Of a stretch of 64,000 nucleotides of DNA, positions 53,914-62,366 are shown piece after piece. Source of the DNA: Oligoflexales bacterium (lineage in GTDB: Bacteria; Bdellovibrionota_B; Oligoflexia; Oligoflexales; JALZUQ01). Where the stretch lies: contig JALZUQ010000046.1 of NCBI GenBank assembly GCA_023301465.1, positions 22,272-86,271 on the forward strand. The letters are read 5' to 3'. The stretch's first letter is position 1; each line of letters starts with the position of its first letter. The notes beneath the pieces are model-generated. The model made no database searches. It was given only the letters and a program-made list of their open reading frames with translations, and had not been told where the DNA came from. The translations under genes and the position numbers were made by a program.

Positions 53914-54743
53914 AAGAATTTTTGTCTTGGTTCGTGCATTAAAAATGTCAGAAAAAAATCAAATATTAAAATAAAAACGATGGAAACGACTACGGATTTT
54001 GTCGTTGCTCTTCCAACGCCTTTTGCTCCGCCAGATGCGTGATATCCTTGGTAGCAACTTATCGTAGAAAAAATCAACCCAAAGATGGTGCCTTTAACTA
54101 AGCCATTTAGAAGGTCTCCAAAAGTACAAACTTTCTTGATTTTATCCATGAAAATTGCAACATCTACGTGAAAACTTAAGTTTGCAACGACATATGCTGC
54201 GATGATACCTACGCAAATAAATGCACCAACTAGAAGAGGCAGCATGACCACGGAACTAATCACCCGTGGAACCATGAGGTAATGAATCGGGTTGATAGAC
54301 ATCACACGCATTGCATCGATTTGTTCGTTTACTTTCATGTTTGCAATTTCAGCGGCTATTGCAGCTCCTGCTCGCCCAGTTACTAAGAATGCGGTAAAAA
54401 CGGGTGCAAGCTCACGTGCAAGGGCTAGTGCAGCTGCGGCACCTACCATAGACTCTGCTTTGAATAGTTTAAACATAAAGCCAAGCTGCCAACCAAAGAT
54501 GGCCCCAATCATGATGGATGAAAGCAAAACAATCACAATACTTTTATTGCCGACAAATTCTAATTGCTGGAAGAGGAGTCTTGGATAAATTTTGAAGCGA
54601 AGAGTGGAGGTGACGATCTCGGTAGTAAATTGGAGGTATGAGCCAAACGACTCAAGAGGTCGACCCACTAGATTATAAATAATCTTTCTTGTGGTAACGA
54701 CCTCTTCAGAGACTGTCTTTTGATTTAGTAGTTGCCTATCCAT
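53910..54743 (-). CDS. mlaE: MlaE-type ABC transporter permease
   Basis: MlaE is the inner-membrane permease of the Mla phospholipid transport system. The 277-residue protein has five to six helices and the family blocks QLGFMFKLF, ARELAPVFTAFLVTGRAGAAIAAEIANMKVNEQIDAMRVMSINP and CYQGYHASGGAKGVGRATTKSVVVSI. The mlaF ATPase and mlaD substrate-binding genes that normally adjoin it are absent from this window. The upstream gene is a glutamine/glutamate-rich lipoprotein whose end overlaps mlaE by 19 nt. Confidence 0.92.
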   Translation of the reverse strand: MDRQLLNQKTVSEEVVTTRKIIYNLVGRPLESFGSYLQFTTEIVTSTLRFKIYPRLLFQQLEFVGNKSIVIVLLSSIMIGAIFGWQLGFMFKLFKAESMVGAAAALALARELAPVFTAFLVTGRAGAAIAAEIANMKVNEQIDAMRVMSINPIHYLMVPRVISSVVMLPLLVGAFICVGIIAAYVVANLSFHVDVAIFMDKIKKVCTFGDLLNGLVKGTIFGLIFSTISCYQGYHASGGAKGVGRATTKSVVVSIVFILIFDFFLTFLMHEPRQKFF

Positions 54744-55498
54744 TGTGATGGATTAACTGGTTTGCGAACTGCTCTTGAAGAAACTGAGCTCTTCGAAACA
54801 AAAGCGTTATCGCTGATTTGAATGTATTGTCCCATGTCTTTTCCAACAACAAATTCTCCTTGTCCTAGGGTTCTTTGAACGTTTCCGCCCGGTCCGTCTA
54901 AGATCGCTGCGTTCCCCATAGAATAGTATACACGTCTATCAGAATAAACGGTGCCTGCTGTTGAAGTGTTAGACACTGGATCCGCAGTTTGGTAAGACTC
55001 GTTGCCGCTATCAGAAACCGTCTGAACTGGGTTTGAGTTTTCTTCTACGACTTGTTGTTCTACTGCTTGCTCTACGTCGTTGATGGTTCCATCTAGGTTT
55101 CCAACTTCTTCTTCACCAAGATTTTGTTGAAGAGATTGCTCGTTATCAAATTGCTGCTCAGCAAAGTCTTGTTGTTGTTGAAGACCTGCGTCATTTTCAT
55201 CAGCAATATTGTCTAGAGAAGGGTTAGAGTTTTCATTTTCAAGAAGCTCTTGATCATTGTTATCATCAACAACTTGCTCATTGTTAAGCTCGTTATTGAA
55301 TGCTCCTTGATTATTGTTTTCATACTCTTCTTGGCCTTGCTCTTGGTCCTCTTGCTGACCTTGTTCTTGTTGCTCTTGCTGACCTTGTTCTTGTTCTTGG
55401 TCTTCTGCATCAATCGCTTCTTGTTGTTGTTGATCCGATGCACATGCTCCGAATAGACCCAACACACTTACAAATAAGATTACACGTAATTTTTTCAT
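54725..55498 (-). CDS. Gln/Glu-rich lipoprotein with C-terminal SH3-like domain
   Basis: The signal ends in FGAC (lipobox at C19). Residues about 20-140 are almost only Gln, Glu, Asp, Asn and Gly, and should be a long, acidic, unfolded arm. The last 70 residues form a small beta-rich domain (YYSMGNAAILDGPGGNVQRTLGQGEFVVGKD, then YIQISDNAFVSKSSV) like bacterial SH3 or variant SH3b folds. It may bind peptidoglycan while the arm spans from the membrane. The repeated GACCTTGTTCTTG-like DNA in the arm may vary in length. It is translationally linked to mlaE by overlap. Confidence 0.75.
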   Translation of the reverse strand: MKKLRVILFVSVLGLFGACASDQQQQEAIDAEDQEQEQGQQEQQEQGQQEDQEQGQEEYENNNQGAFNNELNNEQVVDDNNDQELLENENSNPSLDNIADENDAGLQQQQDFAEQQFDNEQSLQQNLGEEEVGNLDGTINDVEQAVEQQVVEENSNPVQTVSDSGNESYQTADPVSNTSTAGTVYSDRRVYYSMGNAAILDGPGGNVQRTLGQGEFVVGKDMGQYIQISDNAFVSKSSVSSRAVRKPVNPSQWIGNY

Positions 55499-55835
55499 AA
55501 TATTTAAACCTCTTAGATTCTATGGTAATTTGTCGGACGTAAATCGTATCTCTAAAGTTTTTTTTTACGATTTCTGATATTTTTTTCCGGTGGGTAGATA
55601 TTTCTTTCTTACCATAACCATTTTGCTTTCTGTTTTTTGGGATTTAAGTTCACAAAATCACAGTAAAACAGCTATAATTTTGTGTTTTTTGAAATTAATA
55701 AAGCCATAGATCTTTATTGTGATGGCTGATTCATTTTTGAAAGTACAAAACTCAAGAGCTAGTAAAATGAAAAATATAAGTAAATCATCTAATATATGCG
55801 TATCTATCCTATAAACTATATTGTTAAGGAATATC

Positions 55836-55934
55836 ATGTTGCGAATATATTCGATCATGATTCTGGTGTTTCTAGTCTAAGGGTGTAAGTTTCGATCACA
55901 GCAGAGTCAAACTCTATTTCAAAAAGTAATTTAG
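55836..55934 (+). pseudogene. Remnant of a small lipoprotein gene, stop codon at the lipobox
   Basis: ATG 55836 follows AAGGA by 5 nt and reads MLRIYSIMILVFLV. Then TAA (55878) falls exactly where the residue before the lipobox Gly-Cys should be, and the frame goes on GCKFRSQQSQ for another 17 codons to a second stop. A hydrophobic signal followed by LV-stop-GC is what a one-base nonsense change in a lipoprotein would leave. Known alternatives are a 14-residue leader peptide or chance. Confidence 0.5.
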
Positions 55935-56035
55935 CTTAGAAGATTTTAAAAGTTTTCAAGGTTTTTTGACTGAACTCTGTGTTGTCCTAAAGACTTATGA
56001 GTACGATGATAATTAAGTAGTTTTAGAAATTAGTT

Positions 56036-56100
56036 AAAAAAGAGTGGTGTGGTAGTTAAGAAAGGTAATCTTTTCAACCAACCTTTATTTACTCCACACC
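56036..56100 (-). terminator. Long imperfect hairpin, likely terminator of the fasciclin gene
   Basis: GGTGTGG...AGTTAAGAAAGGT (56046-56066) pairs with ACCTTTATTTACT...CCACACC (56081-56100), about 18 bp with two mismatches and a bulge. On the minus strand the stem is followed by ACTC and then six T. It begins 9 bp after the stop of the gene at 56110. Confidence 0.6.
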
Positions 56101-56109
56101 TTATCATAT

Positions 56110-56667
56110 TTAATGTTTGTTCGCTTTGCAAGCTGCATTAGATGCTTTGAATACAGTAGATTTTAACTTGCGTGGAATAAGAACACGGCGAATTTCGGCC
56201 ATTGATTGTTCGCCATGAGCAAGTTTCATTTCGGAATCTACGGGAATTCTGTTCACCGAAAGAGTGCTACCAGAGCTATAGAAAATTTTCAAGCTAGAGT
56301 CGATCAGTGAACTCTTTTTGAAAGATCCTTGAAACGTACTAAATCGATCTTTGCCATCTTTCGTAGGATTAAGAGTTCCTTTTGCAACATGATATAAAAG
56401 TATTTGCTTTAATAGCTTTTTATTTTTTTTTGCTGATAATGCGGAGACAGCTCCGCAAGGAAGTTTGGAGAAAGCGTTGTCATTTGGTGCAAATAAAGTC
56501 AATGAACTATTGTTGTCAAGTGCATCTAATAAATCTGTCGATTCAAGTAGTGACTCTAAGACTGAAAACTGATGAGATGATTCGATCTTTTCAGCAAGGT
56601 TCATACTTGATTGTGAAAAGGATGTGTTTGCAAAGAAAAAAATGCCGATTAAAAAACTTAACTTCAT
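56110..56667 (-). CDS. Exported fasciclin (FAS1) domain protein
   Basis: A signal peptide (hydrophobic 3-16, ending SFSQS) is followed by one FAS1 domain of about 130 residues. Its blocks are SVLESLLESTDLLDAL, SLTLFAPNDNAFSKLPCG and ILLYHVAKGTLN, then the H2-like ending MAEIRRVLIPRKL. FAS1 proteins act in cell or surface adhesion. The length (185) fits a single domain. Two cysteines (about 95 and 181) may pair. ATG 56667 with GGGGGAAT is the start. Confidence 0.9.
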   Translation of the reverse strand: MKLSFLIGIFFFANTSFSQSSMNLAEKIESSHQFSVLESLLESTDLLDALDNNSSLTLFAPNDNAFSKLPCGAVSALSAKKNKKLLKQILLYHVAKGTLNPTKDGKDRFSTFQGSFKKSSLIDSSLKIFYSSGSTLSVNRIPVDSEMKLAHGEQSMAEIRRVLIPRKLKSTVFKASNAACKANKH

Positions 56668-57334
56668 GCTATTCCCCCTAAAGAATGTGTTAATTACAGT
56701 ACAATATATCAGGAAAAAACTGTATGTCAATATTCAAGTGTCCGATTCTTTAGAATGAATTTGCAGTGCTATCAGATAAATCGGCAAGATTTTTTATAGC
56801 GATTGGATAGGTTTCTTTGCTCCTACTTTGCTTTTTCATTTTATATAGAATTAAATTAGTTTTCGTTGGAGTCCAACTAAGCTTATAAAGTGCTCAATTG
56901 TCTCTACTTATTAGACTCACCTAGAGCGAGACTTCCTTGGTCTTTAACAGCTCTTCTAATTGAAAATGACGTGATATATTCATCATGTTGATTTTAAATA
57001 ACTACCATAAATTTGCTTCCTAATTTTGGCACTTTCTTAAAGGGTAGGTGCAAGAATAAAGTCATCCCACTTTAAATCCATTTCGTCTTTGAATTCGAGT
57101 GATGTTTCAGAATTGATGGGTAATGCTTGATAACTAACTACATCACACCCAACAAAAGAAATTAAAACCTTTGAAACGGTCAAGCTATTTTCAATTAACA
57201 TATTCCAGCTAGCTCTATTATCAAATAGAATGACGTCATACTCACCGCTCTTTTCAAGTGGTTCAACGATTTCATCTAAAAGAGCATGTATTTAGTTTAA
57301 TGACTTGGACAAGATATTATATTAGGATTACCCC
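56668..57334. other. Intergenic region, 667 bp, partly decayed coding sequence
   Basis: Only the ParA-like remnant on the minus strand (56983-57291, possibly from 57321) was recognised. The rest, 56731-56982, looks like noncoding or strongly decayed sequence. No tRNA, repeat or insertion sequence was seen. The gap must also contain the promoter of the DUF4105 gene starting at 57335. Confidence 0.45.
56983..57291 (-). pseudogene. ParA-like ATPase, truncated and interrupted
   Basis: Minus-strand translation from 57291 reads HALLDEIVEPLEKSGEYD, then VILFDNRASWNMLIENSL, then VLISFVGCDVVSYQALPIN, then WDDFILAPTL. After a TAA (57037-57039) it continues ESAKIRKQIYGSYL to a TGA at 56983. This is the order of the ParA/Soj ATPase: Walker B-like YDVILFDN, the N-S-L helix, VLISF and the PTL...QIYG end. 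The Walker A half is gone, an in-frame stop precedes the fragment (57292-57294), and there is no start codon. The frame just beyond that stop (SKSLN) may be a further piece. It is a remnant of a plasmid- or phage-type partition gene, by inference. Confidence 0.55.
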
Positions 57335-58552
57335 ATGAAGATCATCTTTAAAATCATAAAATTACTAGCTTTACTTACCATAACCAATTCTCTTTATGCT
57401 AAAGTACTCCCGGAAATAAAGGACCTCAGTAAACTGACTTTTAAGCTACAAACATTTAGCCCGGGGTTGTCAATCCCAGAAAAATACGGACATATTCAAC
57501 TCAGGGTTCAAGAAGAGGGTAGGTTTGATCAGGTTGTGAGTTGGGGCATGTATGACTTTCAAGACCCCAACTTTCTGAAGAACTTTCTGAAAGGTCATAC
57601 CAATTACAGAGTGATAGCTTTTAGGACTGGGGCCTCTATGCGTCACTACAAAAAGCTGAAACGCACCTTTTGGGAGCATGACATTGTCTTAAGCTCAAAA
57701 CAAAAACAAATACTATATGATGCCATTCAAATGCAACTCACTCCCCCTAATAATGTTTATTTATATGACTTCTTCAAAGACAATTGCTCTACCCGAATTA
57801 GAGATCTTTTAGACCTTGTGGTGAGTGGTGGTCTCAAAAAAGTATCCCAAAAACATATTCTAGGAATGAGTTACCGAGACACCGTCAGAAAACACCAATC
57901 CACAACATGGATGACTGGCCTTGGGCTATCAGTATGGGCAAATCATACGATGGATCAAATGCTAACCGGTTGGGAGGCAATGTATCTACCTAGTCAGGTG
58001 ATGGTTTATGCTGAACAAGCCACCAACGAAAGTGGCTTCTTACTCATAAATAAAAAAGAGTTCGGACAAGGTGATATCCCTGAGGGTTGGCCTTGGTGGG
58101 ATGAGCTTGGATTAATTTTCTTATTTGTGCTCCCGTTTTTATTTTTTTTCATCAAAACAGTGCGTTCTCAAGTTTCCACCAGTTCTTTTTTACCAAAGGC
58201 TTGGATCAGTTTTTGGTGGGTGTTTACTGGGTTCTTATCCACCATCATGGTTTTAGGTTGGTTGTTTTCAGATTTAGTGATTACCCACCACTCTGCAAAC
58301 CTCTGGCTTCTTTGGCCAACAGACTTTTTAGTAGCAATTTTGCTCTGGTTTGCGAAAAGTCGCCAAAAGCTATCGAGAGTGATTTATTATTATGCAGTTT
58401 GCCACGTTATCACATGGTTTGTTCACGCTGGCTGTACTATATTTGGATTCTGGGAACAGCAGACTTTTTCGGAGTTTTTGGTATTTGGAAGCAGTCAGTT
58501 GCTGGCATCCCTTATTTTAGTAAGTTGGATGAAGTATGCAGATCCTGATTGA
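57335..58552 (+). CDS. DUF4105 (Lnb-like) membrane protein
   Basis: A signal or anchor (7-20) is followed by a periplasmic domain of about 240 residues and then four to five membrane helices (about 260-405). The periplasmic part has the DUF4105 hallmarks: EKYGHIQLRV (candidate catalytic His) and YLYDFFKDNCSTRIRDLLD (candidate catalytic Cys). In Lnb proteins DUF4105 carries lipoprotein N-acyltransferase activity, so a role in envelope lipoprotein or acyl-chain handling is possible, though many bacterial DUF4105 proteins remain uncharacterised. The gene overlaps the SNF2 helicase gene by 17 nt, an odd pairing. Confidence 0.78.
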   Translation: MKIIFKIIKLLALLTITNSLYAKVLPEIKDLSKLTFKLQTFSPGLSIPEKYGHIQLRVQEEGRFDQVVSWGMYDFQDPNFLKNFLKGHTNYRVIAFRTGASMRHYKKLKRTFWEHDIVLSSKQKQILYDAIQMQLTPPNNVYLYDFFKDNCSTRIRDLLDLVVSGGLKKVSQKHILGMSYRDTVRKHQSTTWMTGLGLSVWANHTMDQMLTGWEAMYLPSQVMVYAEQATNESGFLLINKKEFGQGDIPEGWPWWDELGLIFLFVLPFLFFFIKTVRSQVSTSSFLPKAWISFWWVFTGFLSTIMVLGWLFSDLVITHHSANLWLLWPTDFLVAILLWFAKSRQKLSRVIYYYAVCHVITWFVHAGCTIFGFWEQQTFSEFLVFGSSQLLASLILVSWMKYADPD

Positions 58553-61511
58553 TATAGAAGATGAATACAAACAAAAGATCTTTCATATTATTGAAGACCA
58601 ACTCCAAAGTAAATTTCCACCTAAAATCAAAAAAAATCTAACGGCCATCCAAAAAAACTGGGACTTATCAGGTGCTCTGCACGGCGACCAGTTTATGGGG
58701 ACGTGTACTTCAAAGCTAACGGGCGAAGTGGTTTCTCTTAAGTTTTGGCTTCCTCTTTTTGAGGAGATGGAATATTTTAGCTGTAGTTGTGATGATTCCA
58801 AAACAGCTGCTGGTGCTTGTGTTCATATTTATAGAGCTCAAAAAGATATTTCTGAAGCACTCTCCACGGAGTTTGAAGAAGAACAACTTGGTTTTGAAGG
58901 AGCTACAAAAAAACTCTTTCAAACTACCAACCACGCACCTTCCAAAGAATACCTAGTGGAGTTGGTTGAAGACTTAGGTATTAAGCTTTTCGAGCTACCT
59001 ATGCTCGAAGGCGGTCCACGTAAGAATGTTCCAAAAAGCCTGTGGCCCAACCTCAAGGAAACCGCAGCTAGCCCGTTTGTCTCTTTTTTAAAGCCTATGA
59101 ATGCTACAAACGAAATTAGCAAAAAAGAAGTTTTTGATTTATTAACTAACCGCGACTGTGGCACTAAGAGGGTTTTGCACCGTGGTGAAATAAAACAACT
59201 TAAAATAAAGCCCATAGAGCTTTATTTGAGAAAGTTTTCAGATAAATTATGGGACCTAGCATTTCATTCAGACAAAACTTCAGAAACATTATTTGTCGAT
59301 GGTCAAGGTGCTGTCATATTTACTGAAACAGTAGTCATGTGTGTAGCTTTTGATGAGAGACAAGAAAGCATTCTTCGTGAACTGAAAAGCTTGTTTTCAA
59401 AACCGTTTGATCTCATGGGGACAAAGGGTTTGCCTGAGTTTTTGATGCAAGCCAGTAAAGAAATCAAGTTTCGTTGTGATGATACGCAAGTGGTTGATCT
59501 CAGCCTAGAGCCTGCTCTGAGGTTTTTGCCAAAGTACCGTGATCAGTTTCCAGTTCAGGTGGTTCTTAGAAGCGTGGATGGTAGTGAGTTTCAGCCGGGA
59601 GTTGGTGGAGCTGATCTATTAGATATTTCAGGTAATCATCTAAAGGTTTTAAAAAGAAATTTTTTACTTGAGCAAGAGTCTTACAGAGAGGTTGTAGAAC
59701 AGCTAGCTCTTGAAGAGTTCCAAAGCTTTGGTGAGTTTTATTATTTTATCGCGGGGGAGCTGCAGCTCATAGAATTTATCGAAAGGCTTCGTACACACTT
59801 TCAGGGCTTGGAGCTTCTTTGGCCTGAGTCTAGTTTGTTTAAAAAAGTAAAAGTAGAAACCGCTCAAAAAGAAGACCTAAAAATCGAGGCGATTGAAGCC
59901 GGAAGACAAGATTGGTTTGATCTACGTGTTTTTTTGAAGTCTGGCGATCATAGTCTTGATATTGCTGAGATTTTAACAGCACTTCATGGACGAAAAAAAT
60001 ACATAAAAATAAACGATGATCTTTGGATAAAGATCTCTGAGCAGCTTCGAAAATTTGTGATGGAGCGTGCGGGGATTTTTGCTAGGCAACAGATTTCTAT
60101 GGGTGAAAAAATATTCATCGAAGATCGAGATGAACCATTAAAAGCCAACAAGAAAAAAGTGCAAGACTTTGCACTTTCTGAGGATTTCCAAGCTACACTC
60201 CATGACTATCAAGGCGTAGGATATCAGTGGATCTGTAAGACCCTTAAAAGCCATCAAGGTGCGTGTCTTGCAGATGATATGGGAATGGGTAAAACTATTC
60301 AGGCAATCGCTGTCATCTGCTCAAAATTGATCAAGGGGCGTGTTCTCATCGTGGCTCCCGCAAGTTTGGAGTTTAACTGGAACCAAGAACTTTCAAAGTT
60401 TGCTCCCCATATTCCAGTTAGTTTATACCGTAGTGCACGAGGCCTCGGAAAAAACCAAGACACCACTCAGGTCGATATTGTTTCTTATGGGATGCTTTCC
60501 AAGTCTATCGAGAGCCTATCCAAAGAACATTACAGTTTGTTAATCTTTGATGAAGCCCAAAACATTAAAAACCATGCTTCCCAGAGGTTTAAAGCTTTAC
60601 AGTGCATCGAAGCAGATTACAGACTTGCTCTGACGGGGACTCCCATCGAAAACAAAGCGTCTGACCTGTGGTCTATTCTCAACATTACCAACCCGGGTTT
60701 GTTTGGTGGGCTTCAGCATTTTAAGCAAACCGTTTCTGGGCAGCAAGATCAGCCGCTATTGTTACTCAAAAAGCTGGTAGCTCCCTTTGTGTTAAGGCGA
60801 AAGAAAAAAGACTACCTCAAACAACTCCCAGAAAAAAACGAACGCCGTATCTCTTTGCAGCTCTCCAAAAAAGAGCAAGCTCTCTACGATGAGTATCGAC
60901 TCTTGGCGTGTGCAAAGCTCAAAGGCGATCAAGAAGAAGCTGATATGATTCACATTCTTTCGACCCTCCACTACATGCGGCAGATGTTGTGTCATCCATC
61001 TTTGGTGGACGAGACGTGGAAAGATCATGCCACCAAGTTTGAAGCCATATGTGATTACATGGAAGTCCTCAGTTCTCGTGGGAGGCGAGTGCTTTTGTTT
61101 AGTCAGTTTACAAGATTTCTTGGAATGTTTGCAGAGCGGTTTAAAAAGCAGGGCTACCGTTATGAATATTTTGATGGTCAAACCCCAGTAAAAAAGCGTC
61201 AATCTAAGGTAGAGGCGTTTCAAAACCGTGAGTTTGATATCTTTTTGATTTCTTTAAAAGCGGGCGGGGTTGGTCTTAACTTAACCGCTGCTGATACAGT
61301 GATCCTTGCAGATAGCTGGTGGAACCCTGCAGTTGAAAACCAAGCAATTGACCGTGCTTACCGCATTGGACAAGAGCAAGATGTCGAAGTTGTACGTTTT
61401 ATCGTTCACGACACTCTTGAAGAGAAGATTCAAACCATGCAGCAAGAGAAAAACGAGATTGCTAACACAGTTCTAACCCTTGATAGAGAGACAGTTCAAA
61501 GGCTGTTGTAG
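58536..61511 (+). CDS. SWIM zinc finger and SNF2-family helicase
   Basis: The 991-residue cytoplasmic protein has a SWIM-type finger C83-x-C85-x9-C95-x-H97 near the start. A variable middle (about 130-540) precedes the SNF2 ATPase. That ATPase has Walker A DDMGMGKTIQ (near 580), DEAQN motif II (672-675), LALTGTPIEN, and in lobe 2 LLFSQFTRFL, SLKAGGVGLNLTAADTVI and RAYRIGQ. Such bacterial SWIM-SNF2 proteins remodel DNA-bound complexes such as RNA polymerase (RapA-like) or act in repair; the specific role is unknown. The start overlaps DUF4105, with no separate promoter seen. Confidence 0.92.
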   Translation: MQILIDIEDEYKQKIFHIIEDQLQSKFPPKIKKNLTAIQKNWDLSGALHGDQFMGTCTSKLTGEVVSLKFWLPLFEEMEYFSCSCDDSKTAAGACVHIYRAQKDISEALSTEFEEEQLGFEGATKKLFQTTNHAPSKEYLVELVEDLGIKLFELPMLEGGPRKNVPKSLWPNLKETAASPFVSFLKPMNATNEISKKEVFDLLTNRDCGTKRVLHRGEIKQLKIKPIELYLRKFSDKLWDLAFHSDKTSETLFVDGQGAVIFTETVVMCVAFDERQESILRELKSLFSKPFDLMGTKGLPEFLMQASKEIKFRCDDTQVVDLSLEPALRFLPKYRDQFPVQVVLRSVDGSEFQPGVGGADLLDISGNHLKVLKRNFLLEQESYREVVEQLALEEFQSFGEFYYFIAGELQLIEFIERLRTHFQGLELLWPESSLFKKVKVETAQKEDLKIEAIEAGRQDWFDLRVFLKSGDHSLDIAEILTALHGRKKYIKINDDLWIKISEQLRKFVMERAGIFARQQISMGEKIFIEDRDEPLKANKKKVQDFALSEDFQATLHDYQGVGYQWICKTLKSHQGACLADDMGMGKTIQAIAVICSKLIKGRVLIVAPASLEFNWNQELSKFAPHIPVSLYRSARGLGKNQDTTQVDIVSYGMLSKSIESLSKEHYSLLIFDEAQNIKNHASQRFKALQCIEADYRLALTGTPIENKASDLWSILNITNPGLFGGLQHFKQTVSGQQDQPLLLLKKLVAPFVLRRKKKDYLKQLPEKNERRISLQLSKKEQALYDEYRLLACAKLKGDQEEADMIHILSTLHYMRQMLCHPSLVDETWKDHATKFEAICDYMEVLSSRGRRVLLFSQFTRFLGMFAERFKKQGYRYEYFDGQTPVKKRQSKVEAFQNREFDIFLISLKAGGVGLNLTAADTVILADSWWNPAVENQAIDRAYRIGQEQDVEVVRFIVHDTLEEKIQTMQQEKNEIANTVLTLDRETVQRLL

Positions 61512-61638
61512 AAACTAAGGTTAGCCATTAATAAAACTGATGCCTTGGTATTATAACTATTAATTATTCTACTTCATGGTTTTATGTCAAAGTGGCCTAG
61601 CCAAAAGGCAATAACTATCTAATTGAGGGAGAATCACC

Positions 61639-62187
61639 ATGAAAAAACTAATGATCATTTTAAGTTTAGTAGGCATCAGCTTTACTGCAACAGCTCAAAA
61701 TTTTGATAACTTACCAAAGCAAGGAATTACAAAGAAAAAAGAAGTTAGAAAAACAATTTACCGTGCATTCGATAACAACAACAAAAAGTTTGAGGTTCGT
61801 TTTCAAAATAACGGTGTAAATGGGAAGACAAATGTTTATTTAGATCATTATGTTGGGCAAACAATTTCAAATGGTCGTGGAACTTTCTTTTATCCAAACA
61901 TGGCAAAAAAAACTTTACTTGCAGGCAATACTCAATTTAATACGATGATGTTGCCGGGTCTTGCAGTCATTAACGGTGTACGTGAACCATCAGTCTTAAC
62001 AGGCCATACTGCAACTTCTAAAAAAGATCTCGGTAATGATATCCTAGAAGTAACGACCATCAAAACTCATAAAGGTAATAGAAACTTTGAAGTTACGATG
62101 ACTATTCAAAAAATTGATCAAAGAACAAAAAGAGCGATTTCTAGTAGAACTATTTTTACATATGATATGAAGTTAGTTGCTAGATAA
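61639..62187 (+). CDS. Exported protein, unknown function
   Basis: A clean signal peptide (MKKLMIILSLVGISFTATAQ, cleavage after AQ near 20) is followed by a 160-residue beta-rich domain with TIYRAFDNNNKKFEVRF and LEVTTIKTHKGNRNFEVTM. No family was recognised. It is basic, has no cysteine and is probably periplasmic or secreted. GAGGGAGAA precedes the ATG and a strong terminator follows, so it is a single-gene transcript. Confidence 0.65.
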   Translation: MKKLMIILSLVGISFTATAQNFDNLPKQGITKKKEVRKTIYRAFDNNNKKFEVRFQNNGVNGKTNVYLDHYVGQTISNGRGTFFYPNMAKKTLLAGNTQFNTMMLPGLAVINGVREPSVLTGHTATSKKDLGNDILEVTTIKTHKGNRNFEVTMTIQKIDQRTKRAISSRTIFTYDMKLVAR

Positions 62188-62203
62188 ACATAAGTGTCTG
62201 CTA

Positions 62204-62243
62204 TAAAGCCTTTCCTTTACCATAAAGGAGAGGCTTTATTTTA
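62204..62243 (+). terminator. Rho-independent terminator
   Basis: TAAAGCCTTTCCTTTA (62204-62219) pairs with TAAAGGAGAGGCTTTA (62223-62238), 16 bp with one G-T pair and a 3-nt loop, then TTTT with a further A and T. It lies 17 bp after the stop at 62187. Confidence 0.9.
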
Positions 62244-62366
62244 ATATTATCAAGGGTTTTCAATAAATGAGTTATGATAGTCTCTTTGTACACCTTGATG
62301 TATATGTGTTTTGTTAAGCCAGTAATGGTAGTTCCATTATAATGGTCGCTTTGTTATTCTTAGTAT

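Larger units (their letters stand above)
55499..56109. other. Intergenic region with gene remnant
   Basis: These 611 bp carry no intact gene. They hold the broken lipoprotein frame at 55836-55934, long T-runs at 55558-55600, and the hairpin at 56036-56100. The first part (55499-55620) should hold the promoter of the minus-strand lipoprotein/mlaE operon; I could not fix its boxes. Confidence 0.45.

Noticed and set aside
55213..55500. Several frames overlapping the Gln/Glu-rich lipoprotein (Lys-rich or Leu-rich translations)
   Set aside because: They arise from the same repetitive CAA/GAA codons read in other frames and have no independent signals.
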